Below, in pieces: positions 7,858-17,345 of a stretch of 64,000 nucleotides of DNA. Each line of letters starts with the position of its first letter. The first letter of the stretch is position 1. The DNA is taken from NCBI RefSeq assembly GCF_000153165.2, contig NC_014472.1:1981501-2045500 (forward strand), read 5' to 3'. A program made the translations under genes and the position numbers. The notes under the pieces were generated by a model that saw only the letters and a program-made list of their open reading frames with translations, had not been told where the DNA came from and made no database searches. Source of the DNA: Maribacter sp. HTCC2170. GTDB taxonomy: Bacteria > Bacteroidota > Bacteroidia > Flavobacteriales > Flavobacteriaceae.

Positions 7858-8568
7858 ATAGGTGATTGTGCCTTTTTGAGAGGCTTTTGTCGAAGTATTG
7901 AATTTAGCTTTTAAAGCATAAGTGATTGCATTGTCGACCAAACAACCGTTTGAAGTGCCTGAACTTTTTGCATTATAACTAGCATCTGACACATTGCCTA
8001 CGGCATCAACGACTATGTTGATTACTACCTTTCCACCTTCTATGCAGGTGTAAATTGGAGGGGGCAGTTTGTAATTATTTCTTCCAACCAATGAATAGGA
8101 AACCGAAGTTTTTCTTTCTGCCAAATTATTGGTGCGCTCCTCTTTTTGAGCCTCACGTTCTCCCAATAATTTCTTTTTTTCCTCTCTCTGTTTTGCCAGT
8201 TCTTTAACCTTTGCGGCATATTCAGAATCTTCGTTGCTATAATCTGAAATCTCATCGGTTTCATTAGCGGCTTTTTCTTCAAGAATTTCTTCAAGCGTTT
8301 TTAAAGGTTCAGGGTCACCATAGCTTGGTTTTGCAGTTTCATTATAGGCCATGTGGCTTTTTATGGGGTCTTGCTGTTGCAATTCTTCTATTAACTTCTC
8401 CTCTTCCTTGAGCAATTCTTCAAGTATCTCAGGATCTAAAACCATTTCAACAATGTATTCATCTTCCTCTTGTTGACCGCCTAAATGTATGTTATAGAGT
8501 CCCAACACCATAATGGACATGGTGAGGAAGGTAATCAATAGCGATAACTGTTGACGACTGAGACTCAT
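7840..8568 (-). CDS. TonB-like energy-transducer protein
   Basis: 242-aa protein with one N-terminal membrane helix (LLITFLTMSIMVLGLYNIHL), a long Glu/Lys-rich periplasmic linker of about 110 residues (EELLKEEEKLIEELQQQ, LAKQREEKKKLLGEREAQKE) that looks coiled-coil, and a C-terminal TonB-like domain (CIEGGKVVINIVVDAVGNVS to the end). TonB-type proteins couple the proton-motive force to outer-membrane transport. No ExbB/ExbD genes are adjacent, and the Pro-rich spacer of classical TonB is missing, so a specialised role is possible. The terminal 18 bp overlap the thioredoxin-like gene on the other strand. Confidence 0.72.
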   Translation of the reverse strand: MSLSRQQLSLLITFLTMSIMVLGLYNIHLGGQQEEDEYIVEMVLDPEILEELLKEEEKLIEELQQQDPIKSHMAYNETAKPSYGDPEPLKTLEEILEEKAANETDEISDYSNEDSEYAAKVKELAKQREEKKKLLGEREAQKEERTNNLAERKTSVSYSLVGRNNYKLPPPIYTCIEGGKVVINIVVDAVGNVSDASYNAKSSGTSNGCLVDNAITYALKAKFNTSTKASQKGTITYLFQGK

Positions 8569-8652
8569 AGAGCTATAACCACTTTTTTATAAAATTATTT
8601 TAAAAACGTTTTAAAAGAGAGCCATTTGTTTAAAAACCAGCTTTTTGACTTC

Positions 8653-9351
8653 TTAATCAAGCAATGTTTTCTCGAAAACCAATGGGTCTAGGGCTTTATT
8701 TACGTTGTAATCGCCTATTTTGGTTCTTCTGAGACGAGATAAATGCGCTCCAGACCGTAAGTGTAGCCCAAAATCATGGGCTAAGGATCGTATATATGTT
8801 CCTTTACTGCATACAACCCTAAATTCGACCTCAGGTATATTGATCTTAGTGATTTCAAATTCAGAAATGGTGACCAATCTTTTTTTGATTTCTACTTCCT
8901 TACCTTCCCGGGCATATTCGTAAAGTCGCTTTCCATCTTTTTTTAATGCCGAAAAGATAGGTGGGACCTGTTCTATGTTCCCCATAAATTGCGCAGTGGT
9001 ATCGCGAATCATTTCATCGGTTATATGCTCAATTGGAAAATTTTCATTGACTTCAGTTTCCAAATCAAATGAAGGGGTGGTCGCCCCAAGGGTAATAGTA
9101 CCAGTATATTCTTTTATCTGTCCTTGAAGGTCGTTTATCTTTTTTGTGAACTTACCTGTACAGATGAGTAAAAGTCCCGTGGCTAATGGGTCTAATGTGC
9201 CCGCATGGCCAACTTTGATTTTTTTTAGCTGGAATTTCCTTCGAATGACCCATTTAAGTTTGTTAACTGCCTGAAACGATGACCAACCTAATGGTTTGTC
9301 GATTAGGAGTAATTGTCCGTCTAAAAAATCTTCTTTCGATAATGATTTCAT
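8653..9351 (-). CDS. truB: tRNA pseudouridine(55) synthase
   Basis: Makes pseudouridine 55 in the T-loop of tRNAs. The 232-aa protein has the TruB signature with catalytic Asp54 in KVGHAGTLDPLATGL (residues 46-60), the N-terminal IDKPLGWSSF, and the RNA-contact segment CSKGTYIRSLAHDFG. It ends without a long PUA extension, typical for Bacteroidota. It is the last gene of the minus-strand ftsX-DUF3098-uppP-truB cluster, 42 bp after uppP. Confidence 0.95.
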   Translation of the reverse strand: MKSLSKEDFLDGQLLLIDKPLGWSSFQAVNKLKWVIRRKFQLKKIKVGHAGTLDPLATGLLLICTGKFTKKINDLQGQIKEYTGTITLGATTPSFDLETEVNENFPIEHITDEMIRDTTAQFMGNIEQVPPIFSALKKDGKRLYEYAREGKEVEIKKRLVTISEFEITKINIPEVEFRVVCSKGTYIRSLAHDFGLHLRSGAHLSRLRRTKIGDYNVNKALDPLVFEKTLLD

Positions 9352-9393
9352 AAAGGATTTTCGTTAGTACAGATTACTGTTCGGAATTGGGCT

Positions 9394-10188
9394 TTAGCTC
9401 CAAAAACTATAACCTATTGCAATAAGCCCCACCAGCAAGCAGTAAATGGCAAAGTAAGTAAGCTTGCTCTTCTTAACAAGTTGAATCATCCAGGTGCAGG
9501 CTGCTAACCCCGCTATAAACGCCGCTATGAATCCTGCGCTCATTGCAAATGTGTTTTCACTATCAAAACTAAGTTCTCCACTCATGATATCCTTGGCCAT
9601 TTTACCAAATATCAGAGGCACTACCATAAGAAAAGAGAAACGGGCGGCTTTTGTTTTATCAACCCCTAACAATACCGATGTTGATATTGTTGCCCCACTT
9701 CTAGAAATTCCTGGGAGCATTGCAATTGCTTGTGAAATACCAACAATGAACGCATTTTTATAGGAAACCTTTTTGTCAGTATCTTTCGCCTTATCAGCGA
9801 AATAGAGTAAAATCGCAGTAATCAATAGCATGAAGCCCACTAAACGAATATCTCCACCAAAAAAAGCTTCCAACTGTTCTTCAAAAAACAATCCAACCAA
9901 AACGGCCGGTAACATTGAAATGATAATTTTCAATGAAAATCGGGTTTCCTCATTCCATTTAAACTGAAAGAGTCCACTTAGAATTTCCCACACATCTTTT
10001 CTGAAAACGACTATGGTGCTAAGGGCAGTAGCGAAATGAAGTACAACAGTAAATAAAAGGCTTTCTTCTGGAACCGAATTGTCACCTAATATGGCTTTGC
10101 CCAATTCTAGATGTCCGCTTGATGATACAGGAAGAAATTCGGTAAGTCCTTGAATAATACCAAGGATAATAGCATCTATAGTCTCCAA
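9394..10188 (-). CDS. uppP: Undecaprenyl-diphosphatase (BacA/UppP)
   Basis: Integral membrane phosphatase that recycles undecaprenyl pyrophosphate for cell-wall and surface polysaccharide synthesis. The 264-aa protein carries both family signatures: GLTEFLPVSSSGHL near residues 14-27 and PGISRSGATIS in the second half, within about eight hydrophobic helices. The start codon follows the stop of the DUF3098 gene with no gap, suggesting translational coupling. Grouping with ftsX and truB is typical for flavobacteria. Confidence 0.95.
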   Translation of the reverse strand: METIDAIILGIIQGLTEFLPVSSSGHLELGKAILGDNSVPEESLLFTVVLHFATALSTIVVFRKDVWEILSGLFQFKWNEETRFSLKIIISMLPAVLVGLFFEEQLEAFFGGDIRLVGFMLLITAILLYFADKAKDTDKKVSYKNAFIVGISQAIAMLPGISRSGATISTSVLLGVDKTKAARFSFLMVVPLIFGKMAKDIMSGELSFDSENTFAMSAGFIAAFIAGLAACTWMIQLVKKSKLTYFAIYCLLVGLIAIGYSFWS

Positions 10189-10458
10189 TTACTTGCGCTT
10201 CTTATGGGGATTCAACAAAATGGCATAAACTTCGATACCCAAACCAATCAACACCAAAGTCGGTGCCAATCGTATTCTTCGAAAATTATAAATATCGTCA
10301 TTAAATACATTAGGGTCATCACTACCTCCGCCACTCATTAAAATAAACCCTAAAGCGATAAAGGCTATACCAATGAACATGAACATATAATTTTTCTTCT
10401 GGAAAATAAACTCAGGCTTTGCTGCCTGGCCAGGAGTATTCTTTTGCTTTTTACCCAT
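10189..10458 (-). CDS. DUF3098 domain membrane protein
   Basis: Small 89-aa protein with two predicted membrane helices (MFMFIGIAFIALGFILMSGG and LAPTLVLIGLGIEVYAILL) joined by a short loop. Basic residues flank both ends, suggesting the termini are cytoplasmic. It matches DUF3098, a Bacteroidota family usually encoded between ftsX and uppP, as here: 9 bp after ftsX and directly abutting uppP. The function is unknown; the context suggests envelope or division work. Confidence 0.88.
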   Translation of the reverse strand: MGKKQKNTPGQAAKPEFIFQKKNYMFMFIGIAFIALGFILMSGGGSDDPNVFNDDIYNFRRIRLAPTLVLIGLGIEVYAILLNPHKKRK

Positions 10459-10467
10459 ATCGCAAAT

Positions 10468-11346
10468 TTAGTAATATAATTCGTCCGTCCTAAGGTTTAA
10501 AAACCGTTGGGTTGCAAAATAAGTGCTTATTAGTGAAATCAATACCCCTAAAACAAAAACTCCTGCAAAAAGCAATATCAATAATGTACTATCCTGAAAA
10601 AGATTTAATTCAGGGAAATTTTTGTTCAAATAAAATAGTACCCCTCCCAAAGCCAAAAGGGCAATAAGCGACCCCAACATTCCAAGTTTAATATTGGACC
10701 AAATAAATGGCCTTCGAATAAAAACCTTGGTTGCACCTACCATTTGCATGGTCTTTATTATGAATCGTTTCGAATATATTGATAATCGAATAGAGCTATT
10801 GATGAGTAGTACGGCGATAAAAGTAAAGATAGTGCTGGCAATGAGAATCCAGAAGCTTATTTTTTTAACATTGTCACTAAGAAGACCAACCAAAGGTTTG
10901 TCATAACTGACTTCATCAACATAGTTCTTTTTCGATATTTCGGTTGCGATACTTTCTATTTGCTCAGGGGAAACAAAATCTGCATTCAATTGAACATCAA
11001 TGGAATTTTTTAATGGATTATATCCTAAAAAGTCAATGAAATTCTCCCCAATTTCTTCGCTATGTTGTTCGGCAGCTTCTTCTTTGGATACATAGGTCGC
11101 CAATTTGGTGTATTCGGCCATTGCCAAACTCTTTTGTAATTGGTCAACTTCCACTTCCTTGGCATTTTCTTTTAGAAAAACAGATATGGTTATCTGCTCT
11201 TTAAAATGATCTGCCATTTTTTTTGTGTTCAGGACCAATAATCCAAGAATCCCAAGAAGAAAGAGCACCAAACCAATGCTCAAAACCACTGAGAAGTAAG
11301 AAGAAATCAGCTTTCGTTTTTGGTACCTTTCAAAAGATTTACTCAT
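10468..11346 (-). CDS. ftsX: Cell division protein FtsX-like permease
   Basis: Membrane subunit of the FtsEX complex that regulates septal wall hydrolases. I chose ATG at 11346 (292 aa, starting MSKSFERYQKRK), because a longer frame up to 11487 would run into leuS. The architecture is FtsX-like: an N-terminal helix (ISSYFSVVLSIGLVLFLLGILGLL), a periplasmic domain of about 120 residues with VFLKENAKEVEV, then three C-terminal helices (including TIFTFIAVLLINSSIRLSIYS). No ftsE lies next to it, so the ATPase must be encoded elsewhere, as is common in Bacteroidota. It is the first gene of the four-gene minus-strand operon. Confidence 0.9.
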   Translation of the reverse strand: MSKSFERYQKRKLISSYFSVVLSIGLVLFLLGILGLLVLNTKKMADHFKEQITISVFLKENAKEVEVDQLQKSLAMAEYTKLATYVSKEEAAEQHSEEIGENFIDFLGYNPLKNSIDVQLNADFVSPEQIESIATEISKKNYVDEVSYDKPLVGLLSDNVKKISFWILIASTIFTFIAVLLINSSIRLSIYSKRFIIKTMQMVGATKVFIRRPFIWSNIKLGMLGSLIALLALGGVLFYLNKNFPELNLFQDSTLLILLFAGVFVLGVLISLISTYFATQRFLNLRTDELYY

Positions 11347-11393
11347 GTATAGGATATGAATATGTAAAAATAGGAAAGTAAATTGAATAAACT

Positions 11394-11401
11394 TATTTTT
11401 G
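11394..11401 (+). promoter_or_regulatory. Putative -7 promoter box (TATTTTTG)
   Basis: TAnnTTTG match ending 26 nt before the leuS ATG at 11428, in the 81-bp gap between divergent ftsX and leuS. It lies inside the longer reading frame beginning at 11383, which argues for the shorter LeuS start. Confidence 0.5.
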
Positions 11402-11427
11402 CCCGGTATAGTAAAGAAAGCGACAAA

Positions 11428-14241
11428 ATGCAGTACAATTTCAACGAAATTGAGGCCAAATGGCAGAAATATTGGGCCAAAAATCAAACTTTTAAAGCAG
11501 AGAATAATTCAGAAAAGGAAAAATTCTATGTGTTGGACATGTTCCCTTATCCATCAGGTGCAGGACTTCATGTTGGTCACCCATTAGGGTATATTGCCAG
11601 CGATATTTATGCACGGTACAAAAGGCATAAAGGCTTCAATGTTTTACATCCAATGGGTTACGATTCTTTTGGGCTTCCAGCAGAGCAGTATGCTATACAA
11701 ACTGGTCAACATCCGGCAATTACAACAGAAACTAATATTAACAGATATAGGGAGCAATTAGATAAAATTGGGTTCTCTTTTGATTGGAGTCGTGAGGTGC
11801 GAACGTCTAATCCAAAGTATTACAAATGGACACAGTGGGTTTTTATTCAACTGTTCAATTCATGGTATAACAAGGATTCTGATAAGGCAGAAGATATTCA
11901 GACATTGATTTCAATTTTTGAAAAGGAAGGAAATGCAACGGTTAATGCTGTTTGCGATGAAAACGTTGATGCTTTTTCCGCCCAAGATTGGAATTCGTTT
12001 TCAAATAAGAGAAAACAAGAGATATTATTACACTACCGTTTGACTTATTTGGCGGAAACAGAGGTGAATTGGTGCCCTGCATTAGGTACCGTATTGGCCA
12101 ATGACGAAATTGTAAATGGTGTTTCCGAACGAGGTGGGCATCCTGTAGTTCGTAAAAAAATGACCCAATGGAGTATGAGAATCACTGCTTATGCACAGCG
12201 TTTGTTAGATGGCTTGGATAAGATATATTGGCCACAACCCTTAAAAGATTCCCAAACGAATTGGATTGGTCGTTCTGAAGGAGCTTCCGCAATATTCAAT
12301 GTTAATGGTCATGATGCCATTATTGATGTCTTCACAACAAGACCAGATACCATTTTTGGGGTCAGTTTTATGACATTGGCTCCTGAGCATGAATTGGTTT
12401 CGAAAATTACAACGGGTGAGCAAAAGGCCGAAGTTGAAGCTTATATTGAAGCAACTGCAAAACGTTCTGAGCGTGATCGTATGGCCGATGTAAAAACGAT
12501 AACAGGTGCTTTTACGGGTGCATATGCAGAACACCCGTTTACAAAAGAACCCATTCCTATTTGGATTGGAGATTATGTTCTGGCGGGCTACGGAACAGGA
12601 GCTGTAATGTCCGTTCCTTGTGGGGATCAACGGGATTATGATTTTGCGAAGCATTTTAATATCTCCATCCCGAACATATTTGAGGGAGTTGATATTTCTG
12701 AAGAAGCTTTTGCTGATAAGTCAACTACGGTGATTACAAACTCTGATTTCTTAAACGGATTAAAATATACGAAGGCTGTAAAAAGAGCCATTTATGAGTT
12801 GGCGCAGTTGGGACAAGGTGAGGGCAAGATTAATTACCGTTTGCGTGATGCTGTTTTTAGCCGTCAACGGTATTGGGGAGAGCCTTTTCCTGTGTATTAT
12901 GTAGACGGAATGCCGCAGATGATCAATGCCGAGCATTTGCCAATAGAATTGCCCGAGGTTGAAAAATATTTACCAACTGAAACAGGAGAACCACCCTTAG
13001 GGAATGCTGAGGTTTGGGCATGGGACACTGACACTAATAAGGTTGTACATAACAGCGCGATAAACAATGCCACGGTGTGGCCGTTGGAATTAAATACTAT
13101 GCCAGGTTGGGCAGGCAGCTCGCAGTATTTTAACCGGTATATGGACTCTGGAAATGAGAATGATATATTTTCAAAGGAAGCCATAAACTATTGGCAAGAT
13201 GTTGATTTATATATTGGCGGTAGTGAACATGCCACAGGGCATTTGCTGTACTCTCGTTTTTGGCAAAAATTTATGTTTGATAAAGGTTTGGTGCCAAAAG
13301 ATGAGTTTGCCAAAAAATTAATTAATCAAGGGATGATTACCGGGACCAGTGCTTTTGTTTATAGAGAAGAAGAAACGGGGAATGTGATTTCCAAAGGATT
13401 GATTGAAGGAAAAAAGGTGACACCTATCCATGCAGATGTTTCATTAATAAATACTTCTGATGAATTAAATATTGAAGGATTCAAGAAGTGGCTTCCAGAA
13501 TATAAAGCAACGGAGTTTGTTCTTGAAGATGGAAAATACGTTGTTGGGAGAGAAGTCGAAAAAATGTCCAAATCCAAGTACAATGTGGTAAGTCCGGATA
13601 GTATTTGTGAAGATTATGGGGCAGACTCTTTACGTTTGTATGAAATGTTCTTGGGGCCTTTGGAGCAGTCCAAACCGTGGAATACTGCTGGGATTTCAGG
13701 AACGCATTCGTTCTTGAAAAAGTTATGGCGTTTATATTTTGATGAGAATGGTGCCAAGTTTACCAATGCAGAACCTACGAAGGACAATTTAAAAACATTG
13801 CACAAAACCATAAAAAAGGTAGAGGAAGATATTGAGAATTTCTCTTTTAATACATCGGTATCTACTTTTATGATCTGTGTAAATGAGCTTATAAGTCAAA
13901 AATGTACCAGCCGAGCTATTTTGGAGCCATTGGCCATATTGGTATCACCTTATGCGCCACACATTGCGGAGGAGCTTTGGGAGCAGTTAGGGCATGATGA
14001 ATCTATTGCGACAGTATCATTCCCAATATTTGACGGGAGTCATTTGGTTGAAAGCACCAAGCAATACCCTATCTCATTTAATGGTAAAATGAGATTTACA
14101 TTGGAGTTGCCATTGGATATGGGCAAAGATGAAATAGAAGAGACTGTAATGGCCCACGAAAAGACCCAACAGCAATTACAGGGTAGAACACCTAAGAAAA
14201 TCATTGTAGTTCCTGGAAAGATTGTTAATATCGTGGGATAG
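11428..14241 (+). CDS. leuS: Leucyl-tRNA synthetase
   Basis: Charges tRNA-Leu. The 937-aa protein (ATG at 11428) has the class I signatures HVGH (residues 48-51) and KMSKS (712-716), an editing (CP1) domain containing TTRPDTIFGVSFMTLAPEHE and GTGAVMSVPCGDQRDYDFA, and a C-terminal anticodon-binding region. An insertion after residue 150 (about SDKAEDIQTLISIFEKEG) is seen in Bacteroidota LeuRS. A longer frame from 11383 adds 15 residues that would cover the predicted promoter and is rejected. Complete and undisrupted. Confidence 0.97.
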   Translation: MQYNFNEIEAKWQKYWAKNQTFKAENNSEKEKFYVLDMFPYPSGAGLHVGHPLGYIASDIYARYKRHKGFNVLHPMGYDSFGLPAEQYAIQTGQHPAITTETNINRYREQLDKIGFSFDWSREVRTSNPKYYKWTQWVFIQLFNSWYNKDSDKAEDIQTLISIFEKEGNATVNAVCDENVDAFSAQDWNSFSNKRKQEILLHYRLTYLAETEVNWCPALGTVLANDEIVNGVSERGGHPVVRKKMTQWSMRITAYAQRLLDGLDKIYWPQPLKDSQTNWIGRSEGASAIFNVNGHDAIIDVFTTRPDTIFGVSFMTLAPEHELVSKITTGEQKAEVEAYIEATAKRSERDRMADVKTITGAFTGAYAEHPFTKEPIPIWIGDYVLAGYGTGAVMSVPCGDQRDYDFAKHFNISIPNIFEGVDISEEAFADKSTTVITNSDFLNGLKYTKAVKRAIYELAQLGQGEGKINYRLRDAVFSRQRYWGEPFPVYYVDGMPQMINAEHLPIELPEVEKYLPTETGEPPLGNAEVWAWDTDTNKVVHNSAINNATVWPLELNTMPGWAGSSQYFNRYMDSGNENDIFSKEAINYWQDVDLYIGGSEHATGHLLYSRFWQKFMFDKGLVPKDEFAKKLINQGMITGTSAFVYREEETGNVISKGLIEGKKVTPIHADVSLINTSDELNIEGFKKWLPEYKATEFVLEDGKYVVGREVEKMSKSKYNVVSPDSICEDYGADSLRLYEMFLGPLEQSKPWNTAGISGTHSFLKKLWRLYFDENGAKFTNAEPTKDNLKTLHKTIKKVEEDIENFSFNTSVSTFMICVNELISQKCTSRAILEPLAILVSPYAPHIAEELWEQLGHDESIATVSFPIFDGSHLVESTKQYPISFNGKMRFTLELPLDMGKDEIEETVMAHEKTQQQLQGRTPKKIIVVPGKIVNIVG

Positions 14242-14272
14242 TTGTTCCTTTTGAAAGGCATAGATTTACAAA

Positions 14273-14527
14273 ATGGAAACGATTGAATTATTAGGGTTAA
14301 TCGCAGCTACTTGTACAACATTTGCCTTTATTCCACAAGTCTATAAAGTGTGGCAAGAAAAATCCGCAAAAGATATTTCTTTAACCATGTATCTTGTAAT
14401 GACCTTGGGACTTGCTTTGTGGTTAATATATGGAATCAATATTGACAGTCTGCCCGTAATTTTAGCGAATGGAATAACGTTGGTATTAGTGTTGTTCATG
14501 GTTTTTCTTAAGTTAAAGCATAAATAG
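14273..14527 (+). CDS. SemiSWEET-type sugar transporter (PQ-loop)
   Basis: 84-aa membrane protein with three helices, the half-size form of SWEET sugar transporters that functions as a dimer. The PQ motif lies in the first helix (TTFAFIPQVYKVWQEKSAKD), with a third helix ILANGITLVLVLFMVFLKL. Length and motif match bacterial SemiSWEETs. It lies 31 bp after leuS, and is followed by a clear terminator. The transported sugar cannot be predicted. Confidence 0.88.
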   Translation: METIELLGLIAATCTTFAFIPQVYKVWQEKSAKDISLTMYLVMTLGLALWLIYGINIDSLPVILANGITLVLVLFMVFLKLKHK

Positions 14528-14553
14528 TTTTAGACATTTTGTCATAAAAATAG

Positions 14554-14586
14554 ACCCCACCAAATTTGGCGGGGTTTTTGTTTTAT
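14554..14586 (+). terminator. Rho-independent terminator after SemiSWEET
   Basis: Hairpin with arms CCCCaCCAAA and TTTGGcGGGG (14555-14574), one internal mismatch, followed by TTTTTGTTTT. It ends the leuS-SemiSWEET transcript. Confidence 0.88.
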
Positions 14587-14645
14587 TCTTAACCTCGATT
14601 AAAGGGGATTCTTTAGTATTTTTATAAAATTAAAATAGAAAAATT

Positions 14646-15341
14646 ATGATGGGATATTATATATTGATTGGAGCTATTGCTTTGGTCAGCTGGTTGGTAA
14701 GTAGTAAGCTAAAAAGTAAGTTTAAGCATTATTCCAAAGTACATTTAAACAACGGAATGAGCGGTGCTGAGATTGCTGAGAAAATGTTGGCCGATCATGG
14801 TATACGGGATGTAAAAGTCGTTTCTACCCCTGGGATGCTATCAGATCACTATAATCCAAAAAATAAAACGGTAAACTTAAGCGAAGGTGTTTATTCGCAG
14901 CGTAATGCTTCGGCAGCAGCTGTAGCTGCACATGAATGTGGGCATGCCGTACAGCATGCACAGGCCTATGAATGGTTGAATTTACGTTCAAAGCTGGTTC
15001 CTGTAGTAAGTGTTACTTCAGGAATGTCTACTTGGATTGTATTTGGCGGATTGGCATTGGGAGCTGCTGCGGGAGTAGGTTTCGGTTATTGGGTGGCCAT
15101 TGCGGGATTGATTATGATGGGATTTGCTACATTATTTAGTTTTGTAACCCTTCCTGTTGAGTATGATGCGAGTAATCGTGCTCTAGCATGGCTGAAGGCA
15201 AAAAACATAGTGACGCAACAAGAGTATAAAGGTTCGGAAGATGCTTTGAAATGGGCAGCACGTACTTATTTAGTTGCTGCAATAGGCTCATTGGCTACTT
15301 TGGTCTATTGGGGCTTACAGGTTTTAGGTGGTCGGGATTAA
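14646..15341 (+). CDS. Zinc metallopeptidase, YugP family
   Basis: Membrane-bound neutral zinc metallopeptidase (Zn_peptidase_2). The 231-aa protein has an N-terminal helix (YYILIGAIALVSWLVSS), the zinc motif HECGH at residues 96-100, and a plausible third ligand region PVEYDASNRAL after two hydrophobic helices. Family length is about 225-235 aa. It is monocistronic, framed by the terminator at 14554 and the convergent Lrp gene. Physiological substrates are not known; a role in membrane-protein quality control is often proposed. Confidence 0.87.
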   Translation: MMGYYILIGAIALVSWLVSSKLKSKFKHYSKVHLNNGMSGAEIAEKMLADHGIRDVKVVSTPGMLSDHYNPKNKTVNLSEGVYSQRNASAAAVAAHECGHAVQHAQAYEWLNLRSKLVPVVSVTSGMSTWIVFGGLALGAAAGVGFGYWVAIAGLIMMGFATLFSFVTLPVEYDASNRALAWLKAKNIVTQQEYKGSEDALKWAARTYLVAAIGSLATLVYWGLQVLGGRD

Positions 15342-15369
15342 TCTTTAAAAGGTTTCGTTTTGTATTTGA

Positions 15370-15840
15370 TTATATCGTAATCTGTCGGTCTATTTGTTGA
15401 TCTAGAGAAATAAAAGTTTCTGTGCGTGAAACTCCATCTATTTGTTGAATTTCTTTGTTCAGTACATGCATTAAATGTTCATTGTCTTTACAAAGCACTT
15501 TAATGAGTATAGACCAATTTCCAGTGGTATAATGGCATTCCAAAACTTCGGGTATTTTTTCTAAATGCTTTACAGCAACAGGATTACTCATAGCCTTATC
15601 CAAATATATACCTATATATGCCATGGTCGTATAGCCCATGACCTTGGGGTTTATGATGAACTTGGATCCGGCCAATAAGCCTGAAGCCTCCAATTTACGG
15701 AGACGTTGATGAATGGCTGCACCAGAAATGCCTATGCTTCGGGCTATTTCCAAAACAGGTTTACGGGCATCTTCCATTAAGAACCTTAGGATTTTCTTGT
15801 CAATCCCATCGATTTTTACATTTTTGTTGTCAGATTTCAT
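15370..15840 (-). CDS. Lrp/AsnC family transcriptional regulator
   Basis: Leucine-responsive type regulator, 156 aa, with an N-terminal helix-turn-helix (ILRFLMEDARKPVLEIARSI followed by GISGAAIHQRLRKLEASGLL) and a C-terminal RAM effector domain (MAYIGIYLDKA, ECHYTTGNWSILIKVLCKD). It lies 47 bp downstream of saccharopine dehydrogenase on the same strand. Lrp proteins next to amino-acid catabolic genes often control them, so regulation of lysine breakdown is a reasonable inference. Confidence 0.92.
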   Translation of the reverse strand: MKSDNKNVKIDGIDKKILRFLMEDARKPVLEIARSIGISGAAIHQRLRKLEASGLLAGSKFIINPKVMGYTTMAYIGIYLDKAMSNPVAVKHLEKIPEVLECHYTTGNWSILIKVLCKDNEHLMHVLNKEIQQIDGVSRTETFISLDQQIDRQITI

Positions 15841-15887
15841 GGGTCTATTTCAATATGTAAGTAAAAATACGAAATCCTTGATAATAT

Positions 15888-17261
15888 TTAATTACCAACA
15901 GAATCAGGATTGTACCCCAAATAAGGAACTTCGTACTCTTTGAAAGCGATTCCATAGTTCTTTAGTTCGGCTAAAATGGGGTCATAGATTTCTTTGGTTA
16001 TCGGTATCTGAACCCCAGGAGTGGTAATTTGCTTGTTCAGAATTAATAAGGTTGCAATGGCAACTGGTAAGCCAACTGTTTTTGCCATAGCGGTATGGGT
16101 GTGATTCTCACCAATGACAACCATATTGGCATCTATCTGTAGTTTTTTACCATCCAGTTCATAACCAAATTTGTGGTACATAACGATCATGTCCTTATCA
16201 TCCTCATCAAGTGTCCAACAATCCTCTAAAATTTGTTGTAGGACTTGGGCAGGAGTGGCATTTTCTTTTTTAATGGTTTTAGTACCATCAAAAATATTAA
16301 GGTCAGCCAACATTTCCCATTTGCTATCGTCTTGGTCAATTTTCAAATAATGCCTCAATTTTAATTCGACTGAATCAGTAGGAGAATAAGGTAGAAATAT
16401 GTTAGTGAATTCTCGATAGGACATTCCCTTTGAATTTTCAATCGTGTAACTATCATCGGTCATACCCAATTGCACGAACATATTCCATGCTTTTGAGAAC
16501 CCAACCCTACGCATGGTTCCTCTGTATAAAGTCAACGCATCATGAAGTCCGTATGCTTCACGATAGTTTAATGAATCTCTATTTGCATACCCTTCGAATT
16601 TACCGTACCCTTCGATTTCGAAAAACTCGGTACGCCTAAACAATTTGTGGTAGGGTATAAATTTGTAAGAACCCTCCTGAATAAATTTCGCTGCGCCTCC
16701 CTGGCCAGCAAGAACCACATTTCTGGGGTTCCATGTAAATTTGTAGTTCCATAGATTGTCATCACTTTCAGGTGCCACTAAACCACCAGTGAACGACTCA
16801 AATAGAAGCATCTTACCGCCTTGCGCACGAATGTGGTCAATAATCTGCATGGCACTCATATGATCGATTCCGGGGTCAAGACCTATCTCGTTCATAAAGA
16901 CCAAACCTTGATCTTTTACTTTATTATCCAGTGCTCTTATTTCTTCGCTTACATATGAAGCGGTAACTAAATTCTTTTTCAGGTTTACGCAATCTTCAGC
17001 TACTTTAATATGAAAACGAGCAGGTAGCATTGAAACCACAATGTCACTCCCTTTTATTGCTTTTTCTCGGTCTTCGTCAATTAATATGTCTAAATGCATG
17101 ACGGTGCAGTTCGTATGATCTTTGATTGCCTTGGGAATAGAATCTGGGTTGATATCTCCAATAGTGAGGTGTAGATTTTCATTGGCCGACTTTTCCAAAA
17201 AATAGTCCAACAAATAAGAAGTTGATTTACCGGCACCTAATACAAGTATTTTTCGCAACAT
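15888..17261 (-). CDS. Saccharopine dehydrogenase family protein
   Basis: 457-aa NAD(P)-dependent enzyme of the saccharopine dehydrogenase/reductase family. The N-terminal Rossmann motif is VLGAGKSTSYLLDYF, and the substrate-domain signature NEIGLDPGIDHMSAMQIIDH is present; the C-terminal part matches the Sacchrp_dh_C domain. It probably works in the saccharopine route of lysine degradation, converting saccharopine to glutamate and aminoadipate semialdehyde. No lysine-ketoglutarate reductase lies in the window. The adjacent Lrp regulator fits an amino-acid role. Confidence 0.87.
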   Translation of the reverse strand: MLRKILVLGAGKSTSYLLDYFLEKSANENLHLTIGDINPDSIPKAIKDHTNCTVMHLDILIDEDREKAIKGSDIVVSMLPARFHIKVAEDCVNLKKNLVTASYVSEEIRALDNKVKDQGLVFMNEIGLDPGIDHMSAMQIIDHIRAQGGKMLLFESFTGGLVAPESDDNLWNYKFTWNPRNVVLAGQGGAAKFIQEGSYKFIPYHKLFRRTEFFEIEGYGKFEGYANRDSLNYREAYGLHDALTLYRGTMRRVGFSKAWNMFVQLGMTDDSYTIENSKGMSYREFTNIFLPYSPTDSVELKLRHYLKIDQDDSKWEMLADLNIFDGTKTIKKENATPAQVLQQILEDCWTLDEDDKDMIVMYHKFGYELDGKKLQIDANMVVIGENHTHTAMAKTVGLPVAIATLLILNKQITTPGVQIPITKEIYDPILAELKNYGIAFKEYEVPYLGYNPDSVGN

Positions 17262-17345
17262 TTACTTAAATTACTTTTACATGATTATAACGGAGCACTA
17301 AGGTATCAAATTGTTATATTTATAAAAAAAGAGACTACTTAAGTT